Part shown: positions 17,808 through 26,119 of the stretch, piece by piece
Layout of the letters: each line of letters begins with the position of its first letter
How positions within the stretch are numbered: the stretch's first letter is position 1
DNA from: CBDDCA01 sp965218205
GTDB lineage: Bacteria > Spirochaetota > Spirochaetia > WTKD01 > G963693115
NCBI GenBank assembly: GCA_965218205.1
Contig: OZ244590.1
Coordinates: 1,054,001 to 1,118,000 of the forward strand
Direction of reading: 5' to 3'
DNA length: 64,000 nucleotides
The notes under the pieces: model-generated
Told to the model about the DNA's origin: nothing
What the model saw: the letters and a program-made list of their open reading frames with translations, nothing else
Databases searched by the model: none
Program-made: the position numbers and the translations under genes

Positions 17808-18758
17808 ATGTTAAAAGATTATAAAGATGTACAAAGTGCGAAAGACAAAAAGAAGCTAACTCTTTTATTGGTGCCACATAATGGTAAGAATATCCATTCC
17901 ATTGAGATACACCTCTTTCTTTTAGTGACGATAGTACTTTTTTGCATTGCCTTAGTGGTATTTGCAGTATATTCATTATTTGCTTTTACCAATAGTAATT
18001 TGGATTATCGTACATCTCTTCAAACTCTAAAAAAACAGGATAGGGATATTGAATTACTTTCTACAGAAATAGAAAAGACAAGAAATTTGAATAATCAGTT
18101 TGTTTCAGAATTAGGCAGAACAAGTAAGCTGATAAATTATAATGGGACTAATGAAAATGAAGAGCAATTATTATCTGGCGACTTGTCTCAAGTCCTATCT
18201 CTTTCTAGTCAAGAGGGCAGTGGAGCAGATAGCACAGAAGCACTTATTGTTCTCCAACAAAAAATAAGTAACAGTATTCCTATTTTAGAGAAAGCAAATA
18301 CTATTTTGGATAATCAACAGAATTTCTTAAAAGAGATTCCTATTTATATCCCAGTAAGAAATGCAAATATAAGTATGGAGTGGGGACCTAATATACACCC
18401 TGTGTTTGGCTATTGGTATATTCATAAAGGGATAGATTTTGCCGCAAACCCTGGAACTCCCATATATGCTGCTGCTGATGGAGTAGTAACGTTTGTAAGC
18501 TATGATGAAGGGTATGGAAACCATGTATATATAAGTCATAATTTTGGATTTAAGACACATTACTCTCATATGAAGTCTACTATTGTGAAGAAGGGGGAAG
18601 TAGTGTCTCAAGGACAAGTTATTGGTACTGTTGGATCTACTGGGATTGTTACAGGACCACACCTTGATTTTCAGATTTATCTCGGGAGTGAACTGATTGA
18701 TCCTGGTCGTTATATACGCTACCTTACAGATTATTCAAGACCGAAAGGAACACGCTGA
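17808..18758 (+). CDS. membrane-anchored M23 (LytM-type) peptidase, variant active site
   Basis: One transmembrane helix (about 33-60) is followed by a coiled coil (about 70-110) and a C-terminal M23 domain (about 190-300). This is the layout of envelope peptidoglycan hydrolases or hydrolase regulators. The first metal motif HKGID (His206, Asp210) and His254 are present. The second motif, normally GPHLHF, reads GPHLDF: His285 is kept but the second His, a zinc ligand in LytM, is Asp287. The protein may bind metal through Asp or may be non-catalytic. It heads a tight cluster with bactofilin and a YaaR-like protein (11- and 6-base gaps), matching the known link between M23 peptidases and bactofilins in cell shape control. 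Confidence 0.88.
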   Translation: MLKDYKDVQSAKDKKKLTLLLVPHNGKNIHSIEIHLFLLVTIVLFCIALVVFAVYSLFAFTNSNLDYRTSLQTLKKQDRDIELLSTEIEKTRNLNNQFVSELGRTSKLINYNGTNENEEQLLSGDLSQVLSLSSQEGSGADSTEALIVLQQKISNSIPILEKANTILDNQQNFLKEIPIYIPVRNANISMEWGPNIHPVFGYWYIHKGIDFAANPGTPIYAAADGVVTFVSYDEGYGNHVYISHNFGFKTHYSHMKSTIVKKGEVVSQGQVIGTVGSTGIVTGPHLDFQIYLGSELIDPGRYIRYLTDYSRPKGTR

Positions 18759-18769
18759 TACCCATTTCT

Positions 18770-19240
18770 ATGAGTGAACGTTCATCTGTTATTAACTCTA
18801 TTATAGGGTTTGGTACTTCATATTCTGGCAATATTAATTCTATTGATTTATTGCGTATTGATGGAAATTATTCAGGCAACGCAATGAGCCAAGATTCTAT
18901 TTTAATTGGATTAGATGGAAAAGCAAAGGGTACATTAAGTGCAAAAAAAATAATTATTGCTGGTGTGTTTCAAGGAGATATAAAAAAAACAGCACTGTTG
19001 ATAGTACAGCCAAGTGCAGTCATTATTGGTAACATAGAAGCAAATCAAGTGATTGTAGAATCAGGTGCAGTGCTTTGCGTAGGGTTTCGCATAGCAAACA
19101 GTAGAAACAAAGAACAAGAGCAAGAGATACGGCTTGAACAAATAAACCGCAGCAACACGGACAACAAACATAACAAAGAAGACATATTGCGTATTATTGG
19201 GAAAGTCAGTAATAGCCGTTTAGAACGAATGTTTTCTTAA
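18770..19240 (+). CDS. bactofilin
   Basis: The 156-residue protein holds the DUF583 beta-helix domain: SIIGFGTSYSGNINSIDLLRIDG at the start, then repeated strands spaced by Gly-Asn or Gly-Asp turns (LIGLDGKAKG, IIAGVFQGDI, VIIGNIEANQV) to about residue 110, with a charged tail. Bactofilins polymerise at the membrane without nucleotides and position cell-wall enzymes. The M23 peptidase gene immediately upstream fits this role. The start at 18770 follows the peptidase stop by 11 bases. Confidence 0.9.
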   Translation: MSERSSVINSIIGFGTSYSGNINSIDLLRIDGNYSGNAMSQDSILIGLDGKAKGTLSAKKIIIAGVFQGDIKKTALLIVQPSAVIIGNIEANQVIVESGAVLCVGFRIANSRNKEQEQEIRLEQINRSNTDNKHNKEDILRIIGKVSNSRLERMFS

Positions 19241-19246
19241 AGTTAT

Positions 19247-19789
19247 ATGGAAAAAATTAATAATCAGAGAAATTCTACGCTTGGAAGTCTCTTAGGGACT
19301 GCTTCCCAAAAATCACAGATAAAAAAACCTACTGCTCATACTTCTAAAAGTAGCTCAGCACGAAAGAAAAATAGCACCAATAGTTTTGAAACTATTCTTA
19401 CAGAAAATACTTCTGCCACAGAAGTCATGGATTTAGTAGATGAACATGGTGTTATAGACGAAACAAAGCTGAGTGAGCTACAGGATGATATACATGAGGC
19501 AGGAGAGATATTGCTGGAAAAACCTGGCATAGATGCAGTGCTTGCATACAGAAAAAAAGTACAAGTCTTACTTGCATCAGTGACTCCGCTGCTCCATCGT
19601 AAAGAGCAGTATGTTTCTCGTAAACGCATTGGAAACTCCTTTGAAGAACGAAAGTATACTCTTATTCATACTGTACATCAAAAGCTGGATAGGTTATTAC
19701 AAATAGTCATGAGCTCTCAAGTGCAACAAATGAGTATCATGAAAGCCTTAGATGAGATTAGAGGGCTTATTGTCAATATTCTTCATTAG
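19247..19789 (+). CDS. YaaR-like (DUF327) protein
   Basis: The first 60 residues are a Ser/Thr/Lys-rich, probably disordered tail. The rest is helical and matches the DUF327/YaaR pattern: an acidic helix (ELQDDIHEAGEILLEKPG), then LAYRKKVQVLLASVTPLL, a basic segment, and a final leucine-rich helix ending in IRGLIVNILH. The family has no firm function. It is the last gene of the peptidase-bactofilin unit, six bases after bactofilin, so a role in the cell envelope is plausible but inferred. Confidence 0.75.
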   Translation: MEKINNQRNSTLGSLLGTASQKSQIKKPTAHTSKSSSARKKNSTNSFETILTENTSATEVMDLVDEHGVIDETKLSELQDDIHEAGEILLEKPGIDAVLAYRKKVQVLLASVTPLLHRKEQYVSRKRIGNSFEERKYTLIHTVHQKLDRLLQIVMSSQVQQMSIMKALDEIRGLIVNILH

Positions 19790-19914
19790 TGGGTTGTGTT
19801 GTAGTGTATATTCATAGTGTTGTTATGGCGTTGTGTATGTATTTTGAGGGAGGTTTTTTTAATACTAGAGGGTAGAATATATGTAATATATATTGAAAAA
19901 ATATTACAGAAAAG

Positions 19915-19944
19915 TTACACATAAAATAAAAAAAATGCTATAAT
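19915..19944 (+). promoter_or_regulatory. predicted promoter of the CRISPR array
   Basis: TTACAC (19915-19920) and TATAAT (19939-19944) are 18 bp apart in an AT-rich leader of about 240 bp. The start point would be near 19951, some 78 bases before the first repeat. It would transcribe the array rightwards, in the direction that makes the repeat read GUUG...CAAC, as in type VI-B systems. Confidence 0.6.
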
Positions 19945-20028
19945 AAAAATAGGTTTAGATGATTTTTACTCTTTTTTTAAGAAAGGTATAGTAATAGATT
20001 TTTGTATTGATATACTTTAAAATAAGTT

Positions 20029-21712
20029 GTTGTAGACAGCTGTAGATTTCAGCCGAAGCACAACACATTCAACAACAGTTTTAAATTCATATTCGTTGTA
20101 GACAGCTGTAGATTTCAGCCGAAGCACAACACAGATGCATTTACACAGTCCTTGCTTAGCGTTGTAGACAGCTGTAGATTTCAGCCGAAGCACAACTTTT
20201 ACTGCCATGTGGTACTTGTCTGCACTGTTGTAGACAGCTGTAGATTTCAGCCGAAGCACAACTGAAAAACACACAAAGATAGTAAGAGAAAGGTTGTAGA
20301 CAGCTGTAGATTTCAGCCGAAGCACAACAATTGTGTCATTAATGGAATTAAATTAATTGTTGTAGACAGCTGTAGATTTCAGCCGAAGCACAACTGGAGC
20401 TATCATCAATGTTTATACGGACTTGTTGTAGACAGCTGTAGATTTCAGCCGAAGCACAACAAATCGGGTATTACTTTATTGGCAATATCAGTTGTAGACA
20501 GCTGTAGATTTCAGCCGAAGCACAACATAAACAAAAATAAAGACCAAGCTCTATATGTTGTAGACAGCTGTAGATTTCAGCCGAAGCACAACTTATTATA
20601 ACATCAGTCAATACAGAATTTTGTTGTAGACAGCTGTAGATTTCAGCCGAAGCACAACTTTAAATAATGAATATGCATCTAATATTCCGTTGTAGACAGC
20701 TGTAGATTTCAGCCGAAGCACAACTATTTCCACTATTGGCAAAACCTAAATTATGTTGTAGACAGCTGTAGATTTCAGCCGAAGCACAACTATGAAAATT
20801 GTCTCGTAGAAAGTAAAAACGTTGTAGACAGCTGTAGATTTCAGCCGAAGCACAACAACATATTTTCAATTATTTTATCTGAATTTGTTGTAGACAGCTG
20901 TAGATTTCAGCCGAAGCACAACATCAATCTTTTATTTTTCTCAGAACAATTTGTTGTAGACAGCTGTAGATTTCAGCCGAAGCACAACTCATTTAACTGA
21001 ACACAAAAGTCTATCTCTGTTGTAGACAGCTGTAGATTTCAGCCGAAGCACAACTAATCGCATCACAACAGTACCCAGCACTGCGTTGTAGACAGCTGTA
21101 GATTTCAGCCGAAGCACAACTCATTTAACTGAACACAAAAGTCTATCTCTGTTGTAGACAGCTGTAGATTTCAGCCGAAGCACAACTGAGAGTATTGACT
21201 CCATATCAACAAAAAGGTTGTAGACAGCTGTAGATTTCAGCCGAAGCACAACAGTTCTTTATTCATATAATAATCCTTCACGTTGTAGACAGCTGTAGAT
21301 TTCAGCCGAAGCACAACTTTGGAATTCATCAACAATAATTAATTTGTGTTGTAGACAGCTGTAGATTTCAGCCGAAGCACAACTTAGCTAGTCCTCATAC
21401 ATTGAGTGATTTTGTTGTAGACAGCTGTAGATTTCAGCCGAAGCACAACTAGTTCAGCAACAAGTTCCTCGAGAGAATGTTGTAGACAGCTGTAGATTTC
21501 AGCCGAAGCACAACTACAAAAAAAATGTATATTATGAGAATTTTGTTGTAGACAGCTGTAGATTTCAGCCGAAGCACAACTAATATTTTGCTCTTTCATT
21601 TTTGAGCCTCGTTGTAGACAGCTGTAGATTTCAGCCGAAGCACAACTGTGATGATATTTTCCATTTCGGTAGTAAAGTTGTAGACAGCTGTAGATTTCAG
21701 CCGAAGCACAAC
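20029..21712 (+). CRISPR. CRISPR array, 26 repeats and 25 spacers, type VI-B-like
   Basis: The repeat is 36 bp, beginning GTTGTAGACAGC and ending CGAAGCACAAC, and all 26 copies look identical, including the last. Spacers are 30 bp except two of 29 bp (21253-21281 and 21450-21478). Spacers at 20989-21018 and 21121-21150 are the same. The repeat ends GTTGT and ACAAC pair perfectly, and an inner GCTG/CAGC stem closes a loop holding UUU. Complementary GUUG/CAAC ends and loop uridines are hallmarks of Cas13b repeats. No cas1 or cas2 lies in the window. The effector gene starts 120 bp downstream. Confidence 0.98.
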
Positions 21713-21735
21713 TACAAAATTTTATTTAAGACTTA

Positions 21736-21764
21736 TTGTATAAATATAAAAGATGTTCTATAAT
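21736..21764 (+). promoter_or_regulatory. predicted promoter of the Cas13-like gene
   Basis: TTGTAT (21736-21741) and TATAAT (21759-21764) are separated by 17 bp, just after the last CRISPR repeat. The AAGAGAGG ribosome site (21817-21824) and ATG at 21833 follow. The effector can therefore be made independently of the array transcript. Confidence 0.65.
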
Positions 21765-21832
21765 AAATTAAGGTTTTATATTTAGAATTATCTAATTTAT
21801 ATCCTGTATAGATTTGAAGAGAGGTTTTATTT

Positions 21833-24748
21833 ATGAGTAAGAATAAAGATAAGAAGAATATATCAGATGCTAATTTTGTGTTACATAATCAGAATAAACT
21901 TAGGTTTTGGGAGAGAGCTATTTTGGCAATAGAAGCGGAACATATTACAACAATATACTCAGAGGAAAACCCTATATTGTTTCAAACATTAAAAAAAGAA
22001 TTATTATCTTTACATATAGAAGATAAAGGTAATGCTACAAAACAAGGTATTGAGGAAAAGATAAATGAGAATTTTAAAAAAATATGTGCTACTTATCATG
22101 ATATACGTAATTATCTTAATCATATTAAACATACAGACAGAAAAATAGAATTAGACTATGAGTTATGTGATGTACTATGTAAATTGTATAAGAAGGCATA
22201 TACAGATAGAATAAAAGTATCCAATAAAGAATTTCTTCATATAGATGAACGCTTTTTTGAGGTAGATAGAGAGTACTTTTTTAAAAAGTGTCCTATTGAT
22301 GAAAGTGATGATAAGGATAAATATGGATATTATTTTACTCTTTTTGGCTTAGTTATGTTTTTTTGTATGAGCTTAGAAATAGATAGAGCTTATCAGTTAC
22401 GAGATAAATTTTATTTTACCAATCCAAAAAAAGCAAATTCTGAGGTTGTAGTAATTGCTTTAGAATCAGTGATACAAAAATATAGCAGAAAAAAAAGTGA
22501 TAAAATTAAGATTGCAGAATCTCATGAAGTACAGAATCAATGGAATCTTTTTGTGGAAATTCTTGACTATATTCGAAAACCCATAAAGCATAGTCCAAAT
22601 TATGATAAACAACCACAGAAAAATAGAGATGCAAATAAAAAGAAAGAGAAAAAATTTGACAAAAGAACAACAAATAAGTATGTGACGGATAATCTTATTA
22701 TCAAATGGATAGAGCTAGGTAAAAAGCTTCCTAAATTGGAATTTGCTAAAACAAAGCAAATAGAACGAAAAATAGAGAATAAAAAAAGAGGAAAAGATAA
22801 AACAAAAAATATTAAGATACCAGAATTTGAAAAATCTAATAAAAAGAAAGGTTTTATTGATGAGTATTTTGAAATAAATGGTATGTACTGGTGTAGAATT
22901 AAGATTAATAATGAATCACAAAAAGAATCATATATGTATTTTAAGATGCATAAGGTACTTTTACGAAGACTTGCAAAAAAGATCTTAGAAGGTAAAGAAG
23001 AACGAGATATTATTTCATCTATACGTAATGATATTGAAGTTGTAAAGACATTTAATGAAGAAGCTAAAATTCTATTTGATGATGGAATAGAAAGTTCATT
23101 AACATTAAAATCAAGTCTTCCAAGAAGTAATAAGGAAGCACCAAAAGCTTTATCGTTAGGAAAAAAGATAAAGAAAAGAATAGAGTATTATGAAAAAATT
23201 TTAGAAAATCCTTTCTCAAGCAAATATGATAAGGCATATTTCATACTGTGGGCATTTCAACGACCTTTATGGGAAACTAAAAAAGAAGACAAGAAAAATA
23301 AATTAAAATTAGATGAAGTTACCTATCAAAATATTAACAAATCTCTATGCTATTACAGTATATATAGTACACTTGATTTTCAAAAAGAAGTGCAAAAGGA
23401 AATACCAAATAAATGTAAATATTTAAGAGATTATATTAAGCATGATATTGAAAAAACCTTTGAATGTGTTGTAAATGCAGCAAAAGAAAAATTAGAAGAA
23501 GATGAAAAAAATATGATGTACTATAGTATCAAAGGAAATGAATCTCTTACAAATAAAGTATTATTTACTAATCATTCTTTACGCTTTAAAAAAACTCAAA
23601 AAGAAAAACATCCTTTTTCTGAAATAAGAGACAGGGTAAAGCAAAAAAACAATAATGAAGAACCTAATATTGTATGGCCTTTATGGCTTTCTAAGCATTG
23701 GGGTCTTAGTTATGAGGAACAAAAAAAGATGGAAAGGAGAGTAAAAAATTTCCCCTCTACAGAGATTAGAGTATTTTATCATAAATATATAGAAAATAGT
23801 AAAGCCGTGAGTTTTGATCCAAATAATTATCATGCATATTTACAAAGGGATGAGAGTAAAAATACTTTACAACTGAATAAAACAAAGGAAGAAATAAAGA
23901 AACTACCAAAAGAAGAGAAAAAGTTTTTATATAATGCTTTGAAATACTATGAAAATGATATGTTATTATTAGAGATTGCAACTAGATGTATAGATGATAT
24001 CAATAAAGGGAATAAATTGTATGTTGAACTAGGAAAGAAAGAGAAGAAAAAGAATGGTCAATTAGAAGAGAAAAGAAAAGATTTTGATTTATCTCTTCCA
24101 TCTCCTGAAGTAATAATAAAAGAAAATAGAGGCTCTCAAGGATATTCCATTCCACTACGCTACCTCATAAAGCTAAGTTTTATATTTGGAGCAAAAAATC
24201 TTATTAAAGGGATAAAGCTGATCAATAACAATGATGAAGCAATTTTAAAAAATAAAAGGCCTGATAAAATAAATGATATTGAATATTTTATGCAGATACT
24301 ATTACCAAAATTCAAATTACTTAGTACTATAATAATACAAAAGCTTTTTGAAATAGAGCATACAATATTGTTTTGTGAAAAAAATAGTATAGAAGGCATT
24401 GATTATGAAAAAAGAGAAAACTTGTTAGAGAAAGTAAATAACAAACAACTGGATTATATTAGCTTTGATAGTAGTGATAAAGATGATAATGGTGGAATAC
24501 TTGATTTAATTGATACAAATAAGTTATATTATGATCGTGATATGATAAAACATATACGCAATAATGTAGCACATGAAGATTTAGGTGATCTGTTAGTATC
24601 TGAGAAATATGATAAGTATATTAAAAGTGTAGATGATCTTGCAGAAAAATTTGGTTGTAAAACAGTCACTAATTTAATAGAATCATACAAATATAGAAGA
24701 GAAGAAAAATTTTTACAAGGAGTAGAGAAAGATCAATCTACAACATAA
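21833..24748 (+). CDS. cas13b: Cas13b-like RNA-guided ribonuclease, 971 aa
   Basis: The protein has two R-x4-H HEPN ribonuclease motifs at its extreme ends: Arg92-Asn-Tyr-Leu-Asn-His97 (in DIRNYLNHIKH) and Arg909-Asn-Asn-Val-Ala-His914 (in HIRNNVAHEDL), 63 residues from the C-terminus. Two HEPN motifs at opposite termini, a lone large gene beside an array, and a repeat with GUUG/CAAC ends are together typical of Cas13b. Cas13a, c and d place their first motif further in. At 971 residues it is shorter than usual Cas13b (about 1100-1200) and longer than the miniature Cas13b-related forms (about 775-800). The rest is Lys/Glu/Asn-rich helical sequence with no other domain recognised. It should process or bind crRNA and cut target RNA, possibly with collateral cleavage. 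The gene is visibly richer in A than the housekeeping genes on both sides. No csx27 or csx28 is adjacent. Confidence in Cas13 is high; subtype VI-B is an inference from architecture. Confidence 0.9.
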   Translation: MSKNKDKKNISDANFVLHNQNKLRFWERAILAIEAEHITTIYSEENPILFQTLKKELLSLHIEDKGNATKQGIEEKINENFKKICATYHDIRNYLNHIKHTDRKIELDYELCDVLCKLYKKAYTDRIKVSNKEFLHIDERFFEVDREYFFKKCPIDESDDKDKYGYYFTLFGLVMFFCMSLEIDRAYQLRDKFYFTNPKKANSEVVVIALESVIQKYSRKKSDKIKIAESHEVQNQWNLFVEILDYIRKPIKHSPNYDKQPQKNRDANKKKEKKFDKRTTNKYVTDNLIIKWIELGKKLPKLEFAKTKQIERKIENKKRGKDKTKNIKIPEFEKSNKKKGFIDEYFEINGMYWCRIKINNESQKESYMYFKMHKVLLRRLAKKILEGKEERDIISSIRNDIEVVKTFNEEAKILFDDGIESSLTLKSSLPRSNKEAPKALSLGKKIKKRIEYYEKILENPFSSKYDKAYFILWAFQRPLWETKKEDKKNKLKLDEVTYQNINKSLCYYSIYSTLDFQKEVQKEIPNKCKYLRDYIKHDIEKTFECVVNAAKEKLEEDEKNMMYYSIKGNESLTNKVLFTNHSLRFKKTQKEKHPFSEIRDRVKQKNNNEEPNIVWPLWLSKHWGLSYEEQKKMERRVKNFPSTEIRVFYHKYIENSKAVSFDPNNYHAYLQRDESKNTLQLNKTKEEIKKLPKEEKKFLYNALKYYENDMLLLEIATRCIDDINKGNKLYVELGKKEKKKNGQLEEKRKDFDLSLPSPEVIIKENRGSQGYSIPLRYLIKLSFIFGAKNLIKGIKLINNNDEAILKNKRPDKINDIEYFMQILLPKFKLLSTIIIQKLFEIEHTILFCEKNSIEGIDYEKRENLLEKVNNKQLDYISFDSSDKDDNGGILDLIDTNKLYYDRDMIKHIRNNVAHEDLGDLLVSEKYDKYIKSVDDLAEKFGCKTVTNLIESYKYRREEKFLQGVEKDQSTT

Positions 24749-24795
24749 CATATATTGATTAGGAGGCTGGCCCAGATAAGAGAAAAAAGAGCAAA

Positions 24796-24819
24796 TGCAA
24801 ATTGAAGGACTAAGTGCGA
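24796..24819 (-). repeat. dispersed repeat, copy 3 (inverted)
   Basis: The reverse complement reads TCGCACTTAGTCCTT followed by CAATTTGCA, matching 7268-7293 and 11450-11475. It lies in the 130-bp gap between the Cas13-like gene and hsdS. Confidence 0.6.
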
Positions 24820-24880
24820 TATGCAAGGCTTTCACAAGATGAAGATTTACATAATGGCTATATTGCTATACTACTATTAG

Positions 24881-26023
24881 ATGAGTAAACAAGACAAAAA
24901 ATTAGCATCCCTCCCCATCCGCTTCAAGCAGGACGATGGATCTGATTTTCCCGATTGGGAAGAGAGAAGGCTGGGGGAGATTTTTGATATTACTGCAGGA
25001 GGTGACATTGATCAAACAGCCACTAATCCTACTCAAACAAGTAAATATAAGTATCCAGTATATGCTAACAGTGAGAAAGATAATGGCTTACATAGTTATG
25101 CAAGTACTTATAAACAAAATGAAAATTGTATAACAGTAACAGGGCGAGGTACTTTGGGAAAAGCTATTGTTAGATATGAAAAATTTTATCCTATTATAAG
25201 GTTATTGGTTCTTAGAAGTCAAAGTAACATAAGTTTAAAATTTTTTGCAGAAGCAATTAATTTACTCAAAATACATAATGAAAGTACAGGAGTGCCTCAA
25301 CTTACTGTACCACAAATATCAGCTTATAATATCAAATATCCCACCCTCCCCGAACAACAAAAGATAGCATCTTTCTTACAGAGTATAGACACAAAAATAC
25401 AGCTCCTTGAAAGAAAAGTAACACTGTTGCAGTCGTACAAAAAAGGCATTATGCAAAAACTTTTTTCACAGGAGCTACGCTTTAAGGACGAGCAAGGACA
25501 CGAGTACCCCGATTGGGAAGAGAGGAGGCTGGGGGAAATTTTAGAGTATGAACAACCTACAAAATATATTGTTGATTCTTCAAAGTATAATGATAATTAT
25601 AGCATACCTGTTTTGACAGCTGGTAAAACTTTTATACTAGGATATACTAATGAAACGTATGGGGTTTTTACAAATCATCCAGTTATTATCTTTGATGATT
25701 TCACTACTGTGAGTAAGTTTGTAGATTTTGATTTTAAGGTTAAGTCATCTGCCATGAAAATATTGAAATTGAAAAAGAATATACAAGCTAATATTAAATT
25801 AGTATATGAATGTATGCAAAAAATAAATTTTTCACTAAAAGGACATAAACGGTATTGGATTTCAGAATACCAGAATATAACTATTCCATTTCCCACCCTC
25901 CCCGAACAACAAAAGATAGGCTCTTTTCTGCAGAGCCTTGACACAAAAATATCGCTCACACAGAAACAAGTAATGCTTACAAAGCAGTATAAGAAAGGCT
26001 TATTACAAAAGATGTTTGTGTAA
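24881..26023 (+). CDS. hsdS: orphan type I restriction-modification specificity subunit HsdS
   Basis: HsdS recognises DNA for type I R-M enzymes. This 380-residue protein has the classic two-fold layout: target-recognition domain 1, a conserved helix (LPEQQKIASFLQSIDTKI), then domain 2 and a second near-identical helix (LPEQQKIGSFLQSLDTKI). Both halves start with the same WEERRLGEI segment. The helix regions share a 29-bp identical DNA repeat (25339-25367 and 25891-25919), and the domain starts share a near-identical 36-bp repeat. Such repeats allow half-gene exchange. No hsdM or hsdR is in the window, so it is either silent, a donor cassette, or works with subunits elsewhere. Confidence 0.92.
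   Translation: MSKQDKKLASLPIRFKQDDGSDFPDWEERRLGEIFDITAGGDIDQTATNPTQTSKYKYPVYANSEKDNGLHSYASTYKQNENCITVTGRGTLGKAIVRYEKFYPIIRLLVLRSQSNISLKFFAEAINLLKIHNESTGVPQLTVPQISAYNIKYPTLPEQQKIASFLQSIDTKIQLLERKVTLLQSYKKGIMQKLFSQELRFKDEQGHEYPDWEERRLGEILEYEQPTKYIVDSSKYNDNYSIPVLTAGKTFILGYTNETYGVFTNHPVIIFDDFTTVSKFVDFDFKVKSSAMKILKLKKNIQANIKLVYECMQKINFSLKGHKRYWISEYQNITIPFPTLPEQQKIGSFLQSLDTKISLTQKQVMLTKQYKKGLLQKMFV
24950..24985 (+). repeat. hsdS: hsdS internal direct repeat A1 (partner 25509-25544)
   Basis: GATTGGGAAGAGAGAAGGCT at the start of recognition domain 1 recurs with about three changes at 25509-25544, at the start of domain 2. It encodes the shared DWEERRLGEI. Confidence 0.8.
25339..25367 (+). repeat. 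hsdS: hsdS internal direct repeat B1 (identical partner 25891-25919)
   Basis: A 29-bp stretch starting TCCCACCCTCCCCGAACAAC is identical at both places and encodes PTLPEQQKI at the start of each conserved helix. It is a likely site for homologous recombination between hsdS halves. Confidence 0.85.
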
Positions 26024-26026
26024 AGT

Positions 26027-26071
26027 TACTATCATGAATTTTTGATGTTCACACCAGATGGTAAAAGTACA
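26027..26071 (-). repeat. solo sequence resembling the left end of the IS481-like element
   Basis: The reverse complement begins TGTACTTTTACCATCT and matches the outer 45 bp of the IS at 48538-48582 at 36 of 45 positions, including CATGATAGTA at its inner end. It begins four bases after the hsdS stop. No transposase is attached. Confidence 0.6.
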
Positions 26072-26090
26072 CAGAATCTCCTCAGCTCCC

Positions 26091-26119
26091 TTGACAATTC
26101 GCCTATTAGTTTCTACAAT
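26091..26119 (+). promoter_or_regulatory. predicted sigma-70 promoter of gap-pgk-tpiA operon
   Basis: A perfect TTGACA (26091-26096), a 17-bp spacer and TACAAT (26114-26119), with a start near 26126 and an AAGGAG site before the gap ATG at 26164. Confidence 0.75.

Noticed and set aside
20017..21599. Minus-strand open frames in the CRISPR array encoding repeated VLRLKSTAVYN or CASAEIYSCLQ
   Set aside because: They are the reverse-frame reading of the 36-bp repeat; periodicity of 66 bp and no ribosome sites show they are not genes.
21833..24748. Assignment as Cas13a, Cas13c or Cas13d
   Set aside because: Those have the first HEPN motif well inside the protein and repeats without GUUG/CAAC ends; here motifs are at both termini and the repeat has paired GUUG/CAAC ends.
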